From Bacteroidales bacterium (lineage in GTDB: Bacteria > Bacteroidota > Bacteroidia > Bacteroidales > Bacteroidaceae), in assembly GCA_015654535.1 (NCBI GenBank), contig JAATGU010000040.1, forward strand, positions 1-44,531: a stretch of DNA of 44,531 nt, in the 5' to 3' direction. The notes beneath the pieces were generated by a model, which saw only the letters and a program-made list of their open reading frames with translations, searched no databases and was not told the DNA's origin. How positions within the stretch are numbered: the stretch's first letter is position 1; each line of letters opens with the position of its first letter. Position numbers and translations under genes: made by a program. Below, piece after piece: positions 34,513 through 43,233 of the stretch.

Positions 34513-36240
34513 TTACAAATTAGTCCACTTTATGAGTGCCATATTATTACTGGCCAACTCATTAACCTTATCTATCCATTTCAACTCACTTTTTGCCTTT
34601 GACTGAAGAAATGGGTTTTTAGTATCAACCAATGAAAGACAAGCATTAACTATCCACCATTTATTTTGAATTCCAGCACGCTTCAAATCTTGTTGCAGGC
34701 GCTCAGCTTCAAAAACGGGTGTTGGTTCAGGCAATGTAACAATCACAACCTCTGTTTCTTCTGGATTACGAAGTCTCGGCAACAGATTACGCACGGCATC
34801 GGGCATATCGTCGCCATGTGTGCGTTCCACCTCTTTATGATAACTTTCCGTAGCATCAAGTAGTAGTAAAGTATGTCCGGTAGGGGCAGTATCAATAACA
34901 ACTACTTCATTATTAGCTTTTTCAACAATTTGTGCGAATGCTCTAAATACAGCTATTTCCTGAGTACATGGAGAACGCAAGTCTTCTTCTATATACTCCA
35001 TATCCTCTGCACTCATTGTTGGTGCAGCTTTGGAGCGTACTTCGTTTTTATATTTTTCCAATTCCTTAACTTCATCAATTCTGCTGACTGTAATACCTGT
35101 TTTAATGACCAGGTCATAATTCAAATGATTTGCTGGATCAGTTGTGGTAAGATGTACTTTTGCTCCTCTTTTAGCCAAACCCAAAGCAATTTGTGTCGCC
35201 ACAGTTGTTTTACCTACTCCACCCTTACCCATAGTGAAGATTACGCGCTTGCCGGATTGATATAGATCGTCTATCAGTTCTTTTTCTGTTTTAACATTAT
35301 TAAGAGGTTGATAACTATCTCCTATATTTGTTAATATGTCCTCATTGAGCATTTTACGTATATTTGTGATATTGGAAAGATTATAGGAACGCATTGGAAT
35401 GCTGTAGATTGGATATGCTGATAATTCTTCCGGCATCTCTGATAATGCTTTTTGCTGTCTTTCATGTAATCGTTTGGTAACAGTGTCCGAATCATCAACA
35501 TGTTCTAGCATTGCGTTAATTATTAGTGTTTGGTTTTTAATCCCTAATAATTGCAATTCATGAGAAGAACGTGCAGCTTCTTTCAATGGGGAACTTTCTG
35601 GTCGACTGACTAAAATAAGATTCGTTTTTTGTGGATCAGACAAGGTTTGAACAGCTTGTTTGTATACCTCTTTACGCTGCTCCAATCCTGATAGCTGTCC
35701 TAAACAGGAAGCTCCATGTGTACTTTCACTTATAAATGAACTCCAAGCAGAAGGCAGTTGCAACATTCTTAAAGTATGCCCCGTTGGAGCAGTATCAAAT
35801 ATGATATAATCATATTCCTCACGCTCTTTTTTGCCAGTTATAAAATCAGCAAATTCATTGAATGCGGAAATTTCAACGGTGCAAGAACCAGATAACTGTT
35901 CTTCCATATTTTCTATAACGCTTTCAGGTAATTTCCCTCTGAATGGCGAAATAACACTTTCTTTATATTCAGCTGCTGCTTGTACTGGATCTAAGTTTGC
36001 AACAGTCAGCCCAGACACTTCCTGAATAGTGACTCCTTTACTATTTAATGTTTGATTAAATACGTCTTGCAGATTAGAAGCAGGATCTGTACTAATAAGA
36101 AGAATGTTTTTACCAGTGTCTGCCAAACCCACTGCGGTAGCACATGCAATGGATGTTTTACCAACACCTCCTTTACCTGTAAAAAAGAGGTATTTAGTTA
36201 ATCCTATATCAGATAAATTGAATTTTTCCATTTTATTCAT
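34513..36240 (-). CDS. arsA: Arsenite-activated ATPase
   Basis: A cytoplasmic ATPase that takes arsenite from ArsD and energises its export. It has 575 residues in two homologous halves, each with a deviant Walker A: 'GKGGVGKTS' (about residue 22) and 'GKGGVGKTT' (about residue 338), each followed by the signal 'DTAPTGHTLRML' or 'DTAPTGHTLLLL'. 'STDPASNLQDVF' and 'TTDPANHLNYDL' are the paired switch regions. Length is as in E. coli (583). Codons 1 and 4 are both ATG. Pairing with ACR3 rather than ArsB also occurs elsewhere. Confidence 0.95.
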   Translation of the reverse strand: MNKMEKFNLSDIGLTKYLFFTGKGGVGKTSIACATAVGLADTGKNILLISTDPASNLQDVFNQTLNSKGVTIQEVSGLTVANLDPVQAAAEYKESVISPFRGKLPESVIENMEEQLSGSCTVEISAFNEFADFITGKKEREEYDYIIFDTAPTGHTLRMLQLPSAWSSFISESTHGASCLGQLSGLEQRKEVYKQAVQTLSDPQKTNLILVSRPESSPLKEAARSSHELQLLGIKNQTLIINAMLEHVDDSDTVTKRLHERQQKALSEMPEELSAYPIYSIPMRSYNLSNITNIRKMLNEDILTNIGDSYQPLNNVKTEKELIDDLYQSGKRVIFTMGKGGVGKTTVATQIALGLAKRGAKVHLTTTDPANHLNYDLVIKTGITVSRIDEVKELEKYKNEVRSKAAPTMSAEDMEYIEEDLRSPCTQEIAVFRAFAQIVEKANNEVVVIDTAPTGHTLLLLDATESYHKEVERTHGDDMPDAVRNLLPRLRNPEETEVVIVTLPEPTPVFEAERLQQDLKRAGIQNKWWIVNACLSLVDTKNPFLQSKAKSELKWIDKVNELASNNMALIKWTNL

Positions 36241-36256
36241 CTCAATTAATTTTTCA

Positions 36257-36580
36257 TTATAAAGGCATAAAATCTAAATTCACTCCAGTCCATTCACTTA
36301 GTTGTTTATTGGTGGGATAGATTTTAGAAACTTCAATCTTTCCATCTACTAATGTTAAAGGAAGTGATTCAGCACCATTCTCTTGCAAGAACTTATTTAC
36401 AACGACATTGTCCACGTATGATTGAGGAACATCTCGTAAGTTATAGCGTTCTATTTCTATACCCTTACGTTTTAGTGTTTCAACTGCTGTTGCAAATCTC
36501 ATTAAATCAGGATTAATATTAGGGCCACACAATCCTGTAGGGCAACACATTGCAGGATCAAATATTTCTATCTTTTTCAT
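36257..36580 (-). CDS. arsD: Arsenic metallochaperone
   Basis: Delivers arsenite to ArsA. In 107 residues the metal site is complete: Cys12, Cys13 and Cys18 in 'FDPAMCCPTGLCGP'. The C-terminal Cys pairs of the E. coli R773 protein are absent, as in many ArsD proteins; these are not needed for chaperone activity. It lies 16 bases before arsA but 98 bases after arsR, a gap containing a palindrome like that at the arsR promoter. Confidence 0.95.
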   Translation of the reverse strand: MKKIEIFDPAMCCPTGLCGPNINPDLMRFATAVETLKRKGIEIERYNLRDVPQSYVDNVVVNKFLQENGAESLPLTLVDGKIEVSKIYPTNKQLSEWTGVNLDFMPL

Positions 36581-36642
36581 TTTTATTTATTATTTGAATT
36601 TAAAATATGTAACTATCCATCTTTATTATATAGTTAATCGTA

Positions 36643-36660
36643 ATTCGTGGAACTACGAAT
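36643..36660. promoter_or_regulatory. Palindrome upstream of arsD, candidate second ArsR operator
   Basis: ATTCGT-N6-ACGAAT, perfect 6-base arms, in the arsR-arsD gap. On the minus strand it begins TTATTCGTA, the same 9 bases found at the arsR promoter palindrome. It could be an operator, or a short hairpin that trims the arsR message. Confidence 0.5.
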
Positions 36661-36678
36661 AATAAATGCAAAAAAAAA

Positions 36679-37008
36679 TTAGTTGTCGCAGCAGACTTTT
36701 TTTACATTCTCTTTGTTATAGAACTCTACAAAGAGTAGCTTGGCTTTGGCCCAATTCTCTTTGTTGATGCAATAGCGTACTTTGGGAGCTTCAATTTCCC
36801 CTTGAATCAATCCCGAATCTTTCAGTTCTTTAAGATGTTGCGACACCGTAGCTTTGGCAATAGGCAACACTTCGTGAATATCACCGAAAAAGCAACTTTC
36901 CTGTGATGCTAGAAAATCCATGATAGCTATTCGGGCGGGGTGGGCCATTGCTTTTGCATACCGGGCTAACAGTTCCTGTTTTTCTGTGTAATCTTTTTCT
37001 TTTTTCAT
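36679..37008 (-). CDS. arsR: ArsR-family arsenic-responsive repressor
   Basis: A 109-residue winged-helix repressor of the operon; arsenite should release it from DNA. The fold is clear: '[17 protein letters not shown]', recognition helix '[18 protein letters not shown]', then the wing. The classical CxCxxC metal site of the alpha-3 helix is missing; only Cys39 is there ('ESCFFGD'). Cys79 and a C-terminal pair Cys106-Cys107 are the other thiols, suggesting a different As(III) site as in some ArsR with C-terminal thiols. First gene of the operon, with a -7 box nested in a palindrome. Confidence 0.92.
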   Translation of the reverse strand: MKKEKDYTEKQELLARYAKAMAHPARIAIMDFLASQESCFFGDIHEVLPIAKATVSQHLKELKDSGLIQGEIEAPKVRYCINKENWAKAKLLFVEFYNKENVKKVCCDN

Positions 37009-37014
37009 ATATTG

Positions 37015-37030
37015 TTCGCAAATATACGAA
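37015..37030 (-). promoter_or_regulatory. arsR promoter -7 box inside a palindromic operator
   Basis: The minus-strand -7 box TATATTTG (37026-37019) is bracketed exactly by TTCG (37015-37018) and CGAA (37027-37030). A repressor on this palindrome would cover the promoter. The leader would be only about 7 bases. Confidence 0.6.
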
Positions 37031-37142
37031 TAATATGATTAGATGATGCTTAGATCTCTATATTTTGTATAGTTTAACAATTTAGCTCTCTCTGTTAAAA
37101 AGAATACTACAGTAATAATAGATGAGATAAATATTCTATTTG

Positions 37143-37150
37143 TATCTTTG
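37143..37150 (+). promoter_or_regulatory. -7 box of the ABM-domain gene
   Basis: TATCTTTG, about 66 bases upstream of the ATG at 37216, in the divergent spacer with arsR. Confidence 0.5.
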
Positions 37151-37215
37151 AAGCCACATTATTTTAAAGGAATCGTATTTGTTTGAATATAAACTTTTAA
37201 TAGGAGATAAATAAA

Positions 37216-37503
37216 ATGGTAAAAGTGATTGCAAAGTTCTTTGTTAAAGCAGATAAAATTGAAGAATTTCTGAAATTAGCGAACGAATTGGTAGAAAAGA
37301 CGAGAAATGAAGAAGGATGTGTGAATTATAATCTCCTTCAGGATGTGAAAAATAAACAAACCTTGATAATGGTTGAAGAGTGGGAGAGTGCTGAAGTTTT
37401 AAATAAACATATGTCTTCAGCTCATTTTACAAGTATTATTCCTAAGATAGGTGTGTTAGCTGATAAAAAAGAGGAAATAAGTGTTTGTAAAGTAGTGCTT
37501 TAG
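37216..37503 (+). CDS. Antibiotic-biosynthesis-monooxygenase-fold protein, putative quinol monooxygenase
   Basis: A 95-residue single ABM domain of the YgiN type: 'VKVIAKFFVKADKIEEFLKLANELVEKT' start (strand and helix), 'EEGCVNYNLLQDV', 'MVEEWESAEVLNKHMSSAHF' with the conserved W and the His pair, and a final strand 'ISVCKVVL'. Such dimers act without cofactors on quinols, or have unknown roles in oxidative stress. It is monocistronic, divergent from the ars operon and ends at a strong hairpin. No evidence ties it to arsenic beyond position. Confidence 0.82.
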   Translation: MVKVIAKFFVKADKIEEFLKLANELVEKTRNEEGCVNYNLLQDVKNKQTLIMVEEWESAEVLNKHMSSAHFTSIIPKIGVLADKKEEISVCKVVL

Positions 37504-37509
37504 TATTAG

Positions 37510-37544
37510 AAGCGAGGATTTTCTTTATTGGAAAATCCTTGCTT
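37510..37544 (+). terminator. Terminator after the ABM-domain gene
   Basis: 14-bp stem AAGCGAGGATTTTC / GAAAATCCTTGCTT with one G-U pair, 7-base loop, then TTTG-rich sequence. Convergent with the nitronate-monooxygenase gene. Confidence 0.8.
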
Positions 37545-37579
37545 TGTTATTTCTATAAAAAAAGAAACATTATTTTTTT

Positions 37580-38653
37580 TTAAAAGAATTCTTTTTCTTT
37601 CCATTCTTTCATCAAATCAGAGATTGTCTTTTTTACACTCATAATCTTATTTGCTTTATAAGCATTTGATCTAGCAAAAGCGTAGCCATTATTAAAATTG
37701 CCCTTAAAAGCATTGAAAAGAGCCAACATAATACAGTAAGGACTTTTAGTGATATCACATGTCTTAATGCAATGGAAAGGACAGCTCTTGGGCTGCTTTA
37801 TACCTTCTTTAACCTGCTGAATGAAATGACTTCCAATAGCGCGGCCAGGCATACCAACCGGACTTCTAATGATTTCGATATCTCCTTCCTTAGCATTTAA
37901 ATATTGTTCTTTAAAAGCATCAGAGGCATCGCATTCATCGGTAGTAACGAATCGGGTTCCCAATTGTACGCCCGATGCGCCGAGCTGCATCATTCGATAA
38001 ATATCTTCTCCCGTGTAGATTCCTCCCGCTGCAATCACTGGAATCTTTTTATTATACTTGGCTTCAAACAGCGACACTTCGTATACTACCTGAGGCAGAA
38101 TTTCTTCCAAGGAGAAGTTTTTGTCTGTAATCTGATTTTCTTTGAATCCAAGATGGCCTCCGGCTTTTGGACCTTCAACTACAACCGCATCCGGAAGATA
38201 ATTATATTGGCTCATCCATTTGTCACAGATGATTTTTATGGCGCGTGCAGAAGACACGATAGGAACAAGTTTCGTTGTGCTATCCTTTTGCAAGAAACCG
38301 GGTAAATTAAGAGGAAGACCAGCTCCACTAAAAATGATGTCTGCTTTTTCTGCGATGGCTGTTTTTACCATATCAGCAAAGTTAGTCATAGCCACCATTA
38401 CGTTTACCCCGATAATTCCTTTTGCTTTTGCACGAGCCTTTTTTAGCTCTTCAATAAGTCCTAAGATGCTAGCTTCCGCAAAGTTACTAGATAATTTATT
38501 ATATAGGAGTCCTAAGCCAGCGCTGGAAATAACACCTATTCCTCCTTCGTTTGCTACGGCAGAGGCTAAGCCCGATAAAGAAATTCCTACTCCCATTCCA
38601 CCTTGAATAATGGGAATATGAGCCTTCAGATTTCCAATTGTTAATGTTTTCAA
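37580..38653 (-). CDS. Nitronate monooxygenase-like FMN protein (NPD/FabK family)
   Basis: A 357-residue FMN barrel that may oxidise nitronates or act as a FabK-like enoyl reductase. 'IPIIQGGMGVGIS' (FMN loop) is at the N terminus, with 'VSSARAIKI', 'GPKAGGHLGFK' carrying the active-site His, 'VIAAGGIYTGEDI' and 'LGASGVQLGTRF'. A C-terminal insert has four Cys in 'CPFHCIKTCDITKSPYC', a pattern seen in anaerobe members and able to bind metal or a cluster. The start is TTG at 38653: no in-frame ATG lies upstream and the FMN loop requires this N terminus; the promoter spacing agrees. Confidence 0.82.
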   Translation of the reverse strand: MKTLTIGNLKAHIPIIQGGMGVGISLSGLASAVANEGGIGVISSAGLGLLYNKLSSNFAEASILGLIEELKKARAKAKGIIGVNVMVAMTNFADMVKTAIAEKADIIFSGAGLPLNLPGFLQKDSTTKLVPIVSSARAIKIICDKWMSQYNYLPDAVVVEGPKAGGHLGFKENQITDKNFSLEEILPQVVYEVSLFEAKYNKKIPVIAAGGIYTGEDIYRMMQLGASGVQLGTRFVTTDECDASDAFKEQYLNAKEGDIEIIRSPVGMPGRAIGSHFIQQVKEGIKQPKSCPFHCIKTCDITKSPYCIMLALFNAFKGNFNNGYAFARSNAYKANKIMSVKKTISDLMKEWKEKEFF

Positions 38654-38679
38654 TTTATATGTATTACTTAATACTGCCG

Positions 38680-38687
38680 CAAAGATA
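38680..38687 (-). promoter_or_regulatory. -7 box of the nitronate-monooxygenase gene
   Basis: TATCTTTG on the minus strand, about 27 bases before the TTG start; supports that start. The rest of the gap to 38922 is AT-rich and carries no gene. Confidence 0.55.
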
Positions 38688-38922
38688 GTGCATTATTAAG
38701 TAGAAATATGTAGGTTTTAAATTAATAATATGCAAGAAGAGTATATTATTATCATAAAGACTTACTTTTTATAAATAATGTAGCAAGTTTGAAACATTTT
38801 TTTACTTACTTAACAAGTAAATTGAAATAATAGTCCAGTTTTTTTATAAATCATAATTGACGGAAGTTGTTTATTTAGATTGTTCTGTGAAACAACCTAC
38901 CGGAGTGTTTTTTATTCCTTTT

Positions 38923-39684
38923 TTATAGTATTTCTAATTGTTGTTTTATTTTTGAATAAAACCTTCTTGATATGCAAATATTAAAGTCATTAAAAGGCGG
39001 ATAAAGAATACACTTTAGTGTTTTGTTTTCTATGGATGAAAGATAATCGGTGTTAAGTATGCAATCTTGGCTGATTTGCATGAACGAAGAGCTGAATGAG
39101 AGTAAATCTTTAGCGTTAATGCCTGTCCTAAGTTTATGAGTTGAAAAATTGGTTAAGGTTATTTGCCAGCTTCGGAGATCATCCATATATTGATAATAAA
39201 GGACTTCATTTCTGCGTAAAAGTAACAGGCCGGTAATACTTTGGAGAGCAAATTTATGATCATCTGCCAATAGGCGGCGCATAGATTGCTCAAAGTTTAC
39301 TTTTCCATTACCAATCTGCGATTTTATTCGTTCAATGATGTAAGAAAGTTCTTCCGGTTGATATGGTTTCAGCAGATAATCAAAAGCCGATAAACGTAAA
39401 GCATCTATCATATATTTGTCAAAAGCACTATAAAAAACTACATACATTTCTGAATGAACAGAGGAACGGATCTCATGCAATAATTCAATTCCATTTGTTT
39501 TAGGCATTTCAATATCTAAAAAAAGTAAGTCAGGCTGATGTTTTACAATAATTTTTTTTGCTTTTTCTACTGATGTAGTTGTCTCTATTATTTTTATTTC
39601 TGGATAAAGTGCCAGATCTGTACAGAGATTTATAATTGAGTTACTCTCGTCGTCTACTATAATTGTGGTTATTGGGATTCTCAT
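38923..39684 (-). CDS. LytTR-family response regulator
   Basis: A 253-residue regulator. The receiver domain (residues 4-125) has phospho-acceptor Asp57 in 'LLFLDIEMPKTNG', with 'IIVDDES' acidic pocket residues, the switch 'FYSAFDKY' and Lys in 'LLKPY'. The C-terminal 100 residues match a LytTR DNA-binding domain: 'RRNEVLYYQYMDDLRSWQI', 'SLIS'-like strands and 'ILNTDYLSSIE'. The start overlaps the kinase stop in ATGA (39681-39684), so the two are translated together. Targets are unknown; no other regulated gene is marked by an obvious LytTR direct repeat. Confidence 0.9.
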   Translation of the reverse strand: MRIPITTIIVDDESNSIINLCTDLALYPEIKIIETTTSVEKAKKIIVKHQPDLLFLDIEMPKTNGIELLHEIRSSVHSEMYVVFYSAFDKYMIDALRLSAFDYLLKPYQPEELSYIIERIKSQIGNGKVNFEQSMRRLLADDHKFALQSITGLLLLRRNEVLYYQYMDDLRSWQITLTNFSTHKLRTGINAKDLLSFSSSFMQISQDCILNTDYLSSIENKTLKCILYPPFNDFNICISRRFYSKIKQQLEIL

Positions 39685-41726
39685 AAATTGTAGTTATATT
39701 TTAACGGAACAATGATAGTAACCCTAGTTCCATGCATATCTTGCGAAAGCTGTTTCAGATTTTGTATGCTGAATGCCATTTTTTCTTGATTCCTGAGATT
39801 TAGTAATTCCACGGTTCGGAATATAACCTTTAGTCCTGTTCCTGTGCTTCTCTCATTATTAACATGATCACCTGGATTATATCCTGTTCCGTTATCCTCT
39901 ATAATAATATATAGAAAAAAATTGTCGGTTGAAATATCAATATTAATGTGTGCATCTGTCTGCTCCTCTTCAAAAGCATATTTAATGGAATTTTCAACTG
40001 GAATCTGTATAATCATTGAAGGTATAAGTGTACTCAATAGAGTTCCCGGAGAAATATGCCAATATGTTTCTGTATGAATGGAGCCGGTACTTTTACGCAG
40101 CTCAATATAGTTTTTTACTAAATCAATTTCATCTTCCAATGGAATTGCGATCTTTTCAGAAGCAATCAAATTATTACGTAGAGACTGAATAAGTAATTTT
40201 AGTGGATGAGCTAGATCATCATATTGTTTGAAAGAAGGTATTACCGCATTTAGGACATTGAACAGGTAATGCGGAGAGATTCGGTTACGAACATTTTCCA
40301 TACGTAATTTGGTCATTGTCGCCATTTGCTGTGCGTATCTGAGTTCTCTTTTCCGTCGTGCGCTATAAATGAGAATGATTACAATTATCACACCGGCAAG
40401 AAATAATGAGATGGAAAACAGACTGGTAATACGTAATTTTTGTACTTCCGCTTTACTTTTAGAAATAATAATATCTCGCTTAAGAAGAGTCGTGTCTTGA
40501 CTATAGCGTGAGTCTATTTCTGCGATGTTATTCAATGTTTTGATATTACGAAGAGAGTCATCATAAATATCTACTTTTTTCCTATAAAAATAGGCCTGTT
40601 GAAAATTTCCTTTTTTCTCATAATAAGATTCTAATCGTTTATTGTAAAGATAGATATAGCTAGGATTGATTTGAGAAAGATCATAATGTTTAGATAGTAA
40701 TTTATTTGCATTCTCCAACTCGTTTTTTTGTAGAGCCAGCGCTGCATAAAGCCCGTTAATGTAAAAAGAAATGGCGCCATCGGCATTAGCAGTACAAAAG
40801 AAAGTATTGGCTTTGTCTAAGTAATATTGGGCTGAATCCGTTTTATTAAGCAAGAGGTAAATCTCTCCCATATTTGCTTCGGTAATAGCTTCATAGGAAC
40901 GCTGTTTAAACGCTTTGATTGATTTGTTGGCTTTAATAAACCATCCAAGTGCTTTTCGGTATTCCTTTGTTGTGTAGTAATAGTTTCCTCGTGTATTGGC
41001 AAAGTGGAATTGTTCGTAAGGAGACATTCCTTTATAATATTTTTCTGCTAATTTAAAATAATGGTCGGATAATTCGAAGTTGTTTAGATCCAGATAAATT
41101 TTTGCCAGTCCGCAGTAAATAGCTGGGTGGATCTCCGTCTTCATATCTAAAGAATCAGTCGCTGCCAAAGCTTTTCGATAATAAGAGGTAGCTAAGGGGA
41201 AATTACCCAGTTGCATATAGTTATCTGCCAGATTGATACAGATATCTGGTAATTCTGTTCGGTCCTTTGCCTGATAAAGTGCATCATAAGCAAGCTTTAG
41301 ATATATTACAGCTGAATCACGTTTATTCATTTCTTGTAAGAAAACGCCTCTATGATTATAAGCAAAAGCTTTCAGTTCAGCTAAACGAGGACGGTTTGAT
41401 GGATTCTGTTTACAAAACTGAATAACTTTTTCATTAAGTAACAATGCGGAATCCATCTGATTATTGTGAAAACATGCATAGCCTGCAAATAGTGTGAGTT
41501 TATAGTAATCAATGCTATCTCTTACTTTTATCCGAGTTTCGAGAAACTTTTGTTTAACTTTATTGGGATTATGAAATAATGTATCCCGATAGTGGGATAA
41601 TAAAGTATCTACATATGAACCATCTTCTGCCATTTTATTGCCGTTTTTAGAATGACAGCTGCTCATAATCAATAATAGAATGCAGATAATATATACATTT
41701 TTCTTAAGTAGTAGAGAAATATTCAT
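39681..41726 (-). CDS. LytS-type sensor histidine kinase with TPR sensor domain
   Basis: Partner of the LytTR regulator. In 681 residues: a signal sequence ending 'LLLIMSSCHS', likely a lipobox or cleaved signal; about seven TPR units (residues 40-400) with 'NLADNYMQLGNFPLATSYYRKA'-type helices (only part shown: NYMQLGNFPLA); a short coiled-coil; one membrane helix 'LFLAGVIIVIILIYSA' near 435-455; a His_kinase domain with phospho-acceptor His486 in 'RISPHYLFNVLN'; and the ATPase with 'IEDNGTGYNPG'. The TPR part should face the periplasm, so it may sense proteins or cell-wall state. A -7 box precedes it. Confidence 0.9.
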   Translation of the reverse strand: MNISLLLKKNVYIICILLLIMSSCHSKNGNKMAEDGSYVDTLLSHYRDTLFHNPNKVKQKFLETRIKVRDSIDYYKLTLFAGYACFHNNQMDSALLLNEKVIQFCKQNPSNRPRLAELKAFAYNHRGVFLQEMNKRDSAVIYLKLAYDALYQAKDRTELPDICINLADNYMQLGNFPLATSYYRKALAATDSLDMKTEIHPAIYCGLAKIYLDLNNFELSDHYFKLAEKYYKGMSPYEQFHFANTRGNYYYTTKEYRKALGWFIKANKSIKAFKQRSYEAITEANMGEIYLLLNKTDSAQYYLDKANTFFCTANADGAISFYINGLYAALALQKNELENANKLLSKHYDLSQINPSYIYLYNKRLESYYEKKGNFQQAYFYRKKVDIYDDSLRNIKTLNNIAEIDSRYSQDTTLLKRDIIISKSKAEVQKLRITSLFSISLFLAGVIIVIILIYSARRKRELRYAQQMATMTKLRMENVRNRISPHYLFNVLNAVIPSFKQYDDLAHPLKLLIQSLRNNLIASEKIAIPLEDEIDLVKNYIELRKSTGSIHTETYWHISPGTLLSTLIPSMIIQIPVENSIKYAFEEEQTDAHINIDISTDNFFLYIIIEDNGTGYNPGDHVNNERSTGTGLKVIFRTVELLNLRNQEKMAFSIQNLKQLSQDMHGTRVTIIVPLKYNYNL

Positions 41727-41749
41727 AGCTGTAAGTCATATGTTCGCTG

Positions 41750-41757
41750 CAAATATA
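41750..41757 (-). promoter_or_regulatory. -7 box of the LytS/LytTR operon
   Basis: TATATTTG on the minus strand, 24 bases upstream of the start codon at 41726. Confidence 0.5.
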
Positions 41758-41875
41758 TAAAAAAAAATAGTTCTACTCTAAAATATATAAAAAAAGGATA
41801 CCAAAACAGCTATATATAAGCTAAATGTCAATACAGCTTAGGGTTAAGGCATATATATTATTTGTTTTTGCTAAA

Positions 41876-43144
41876 TTAGATCTTTTTGCTATTTAATAGA
41901 TGTTCGAGTAACAAAACCGCAATGGTACCCATAATAAAGCCATTACCCAAAATAGGTTGTAATAAACTTGGCATAGAAATCATAAATGATTGGGGAGCAA
42001 AAGATATGAAAATACCTATCATCAAGGGAAAGCTGACTGTTAGAGCACTGTTGAAATCAAATATTGCATTCTCTGAGCTCATCAGTTGTATGCCCGAAGC
42101 TAACTGGGTACACATAATGTATAGTAATACACTGCCCATTACTACATTCGGTATGTATGAAAACAGGAATAAGGATTGTGGGATAAAGGCGCAAATTATA
42201 AGAAGGATACCTGTAACTATTAAGGGATAACGTGAGGCGGATTGTGTTGCGGAAATTATTCCGGGACTTATAGAATAATCGACCATACCGATAACGCCTA
42301 AAAAACCGGATAAAATGTTGAAGAATCCACTTACTCTCAATCCCTTTTTACTACGTTCTGCAATTGAATCTGCTCCAATAAGCTTGCCTGTTGCCTGAAT
42401 AGATCCAAATTCATTGACTGTGATAGCCAAAAAACAGAAAAAGAAAGCTATTATAGCAGAGAAATTAAACTCAGGAGATATAATCAGATTTTCTTTTAAA
42501 ATGCTTAAATTAAAATTATTAACGGATGGATGAACCGGAGTACCAAATAGGCTCAAATAAATGATACTTCCTGCGATTAAACCTGATAAGATAACCAGTG
42601 ATTTGGCTATACCCTTAAACCAAATATTGCAAAGAATCATTATTAAAGCCAGTATAGTTGAAAACATAATATTAAAAAATACCGAATAGTTTTCCTCTAT
42701 TGATAATTTTATTATTAAAGGTATAATAGTAACTGCTACCAGAATAAGTATCACTACAATAACTCTAGTGGTGAATATTTTTTGTATATAGCCAAAAAAT
42801 TTACCGAATGATAGTAACACAGTAAAACCTCCCCCTATTGCTATTGCCGTGTAAGAAGCATTAATAGATAAGTTTTTTGCTCCTATCAAGCCAATAAGTA
42901 GTACGGTAGCGGGTCCTATAAGCACAGGTAACCGATGGCCAAACAAAACTTGTATTATAAGAGCTATCCCCGTTAGGATTAATAGTTTTTGAGAGTAGAT
43001 TGTTTGCAAAATGATATCTTCCGTATGCAGTTTTGATACTACACCCGATAAAATAATAAGGAACGGTAGCATGGCTGTAAACCATTGCAACCCGTATAAG
43101 AACATGTCTGTTCCCTTGGGCTTATCATTTAAATTGTATTTCAT
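41876..43144 (-). CDS. NCS2-family nucleobase permease (uracil/xanthine type)
   Basis: A 422-residue membrane protein with about 12-14 helices that should import a purine or uracil with protons or sodium. 'YGLQWFTAMLPFLIIL' at the N terminus is the family's conserved helix 1, 'LPVLIGPATVLL' the helix 3 motif, 'TVNEFGSIQATGKLIGAD' the helix 8 region and 'NILSGFLGVIGMVDYSISPGI' the substrate-binding helix 10 region. It lies 89 bases after guaA in the same direction, which favours guanine, hypoxanthine or xanthine. No clear promoter or purine riboswitch appears in that gap. Confidence 0.87.
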   Translation of the reverse strand: MKYNLNDKPKGTDMFLYGLQWFTAMLPFLIILSGVVSKLHTEDIILQTIYSQKLLILTGIALIIQVLFGHRLPVLIGPATVLLIGLIGAKNLSINASYTAIAIGGGFTVLLSFGKFFGYIQKIFTTRVIVVILILVAVTIIPLIIKLSIEENYSVFFNIMFSTILALIMILCNIWFKGIAKSLVILSGLIAGSIIYLSLFGTPVHPSVNNFNLSILKENLIISPEFNFSAIIAFFFCFLAITVNEFGSIQATGKLIGADSIAERSKKGLRVSGFFNILSGFLGVIGMVDYSISPGIISATQSASRYPLIVTGILLIICAFIPQSLFLFSYIPNVVMGSVLLYIMCTQLASGIQLMSSENAIFDFNSALTVSFPLMIGIFISFAPQSFMISMPSLLQPILGNGFIMGTIAVLLLEHLLNSKKI

Positions 43145-43192
43145 TTTTTGTTAGCATTACCCCATTTTAGGGAACTACATATTAATTAAGAA

Positions 43193-43222
43193 GTCCAGAC
43201 ATTTCAAGCGAAACGTCCGGAC
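43193..43222 (-). terminator. Hairpin after guaA
   Basis: Minus-strand stem GTCCGGACGTTTC / GAAATGTCTGGAC (13 pairs including two G-U) with a 4-base loop. The following TTCTTAATTAAT is only partly T-rich, so read-through into the permease gene is possible. Confidence 0.6.
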
Positions 43223-43233
43223 ATATTTGTTAT

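Noticed and set aside
34873..35265. 130-codon open frame on the plus strand inside arsA
   Set aside because: It lies antisense within the clearly real arsA gene and encodes no recognisable domain; a chance shadow.
37904..38606. Two long plus-strand open frames inside the nitronate-monooxygenase gene
   Set aside because: They overlap each other and are antisense to a well-supported gene; no family resemblance.
41886..42230. 114-codon open frame on the plus strand inside the permease gene
   Set aside because: Antisense shadow of the NCS2 permease without start signals.
43145..43233. Purine riboswitch before the NCS2 permease
   Set aside because: The 89-base gap holds only the guaA hairpin and lacks the conserved junction of purine aptamers.
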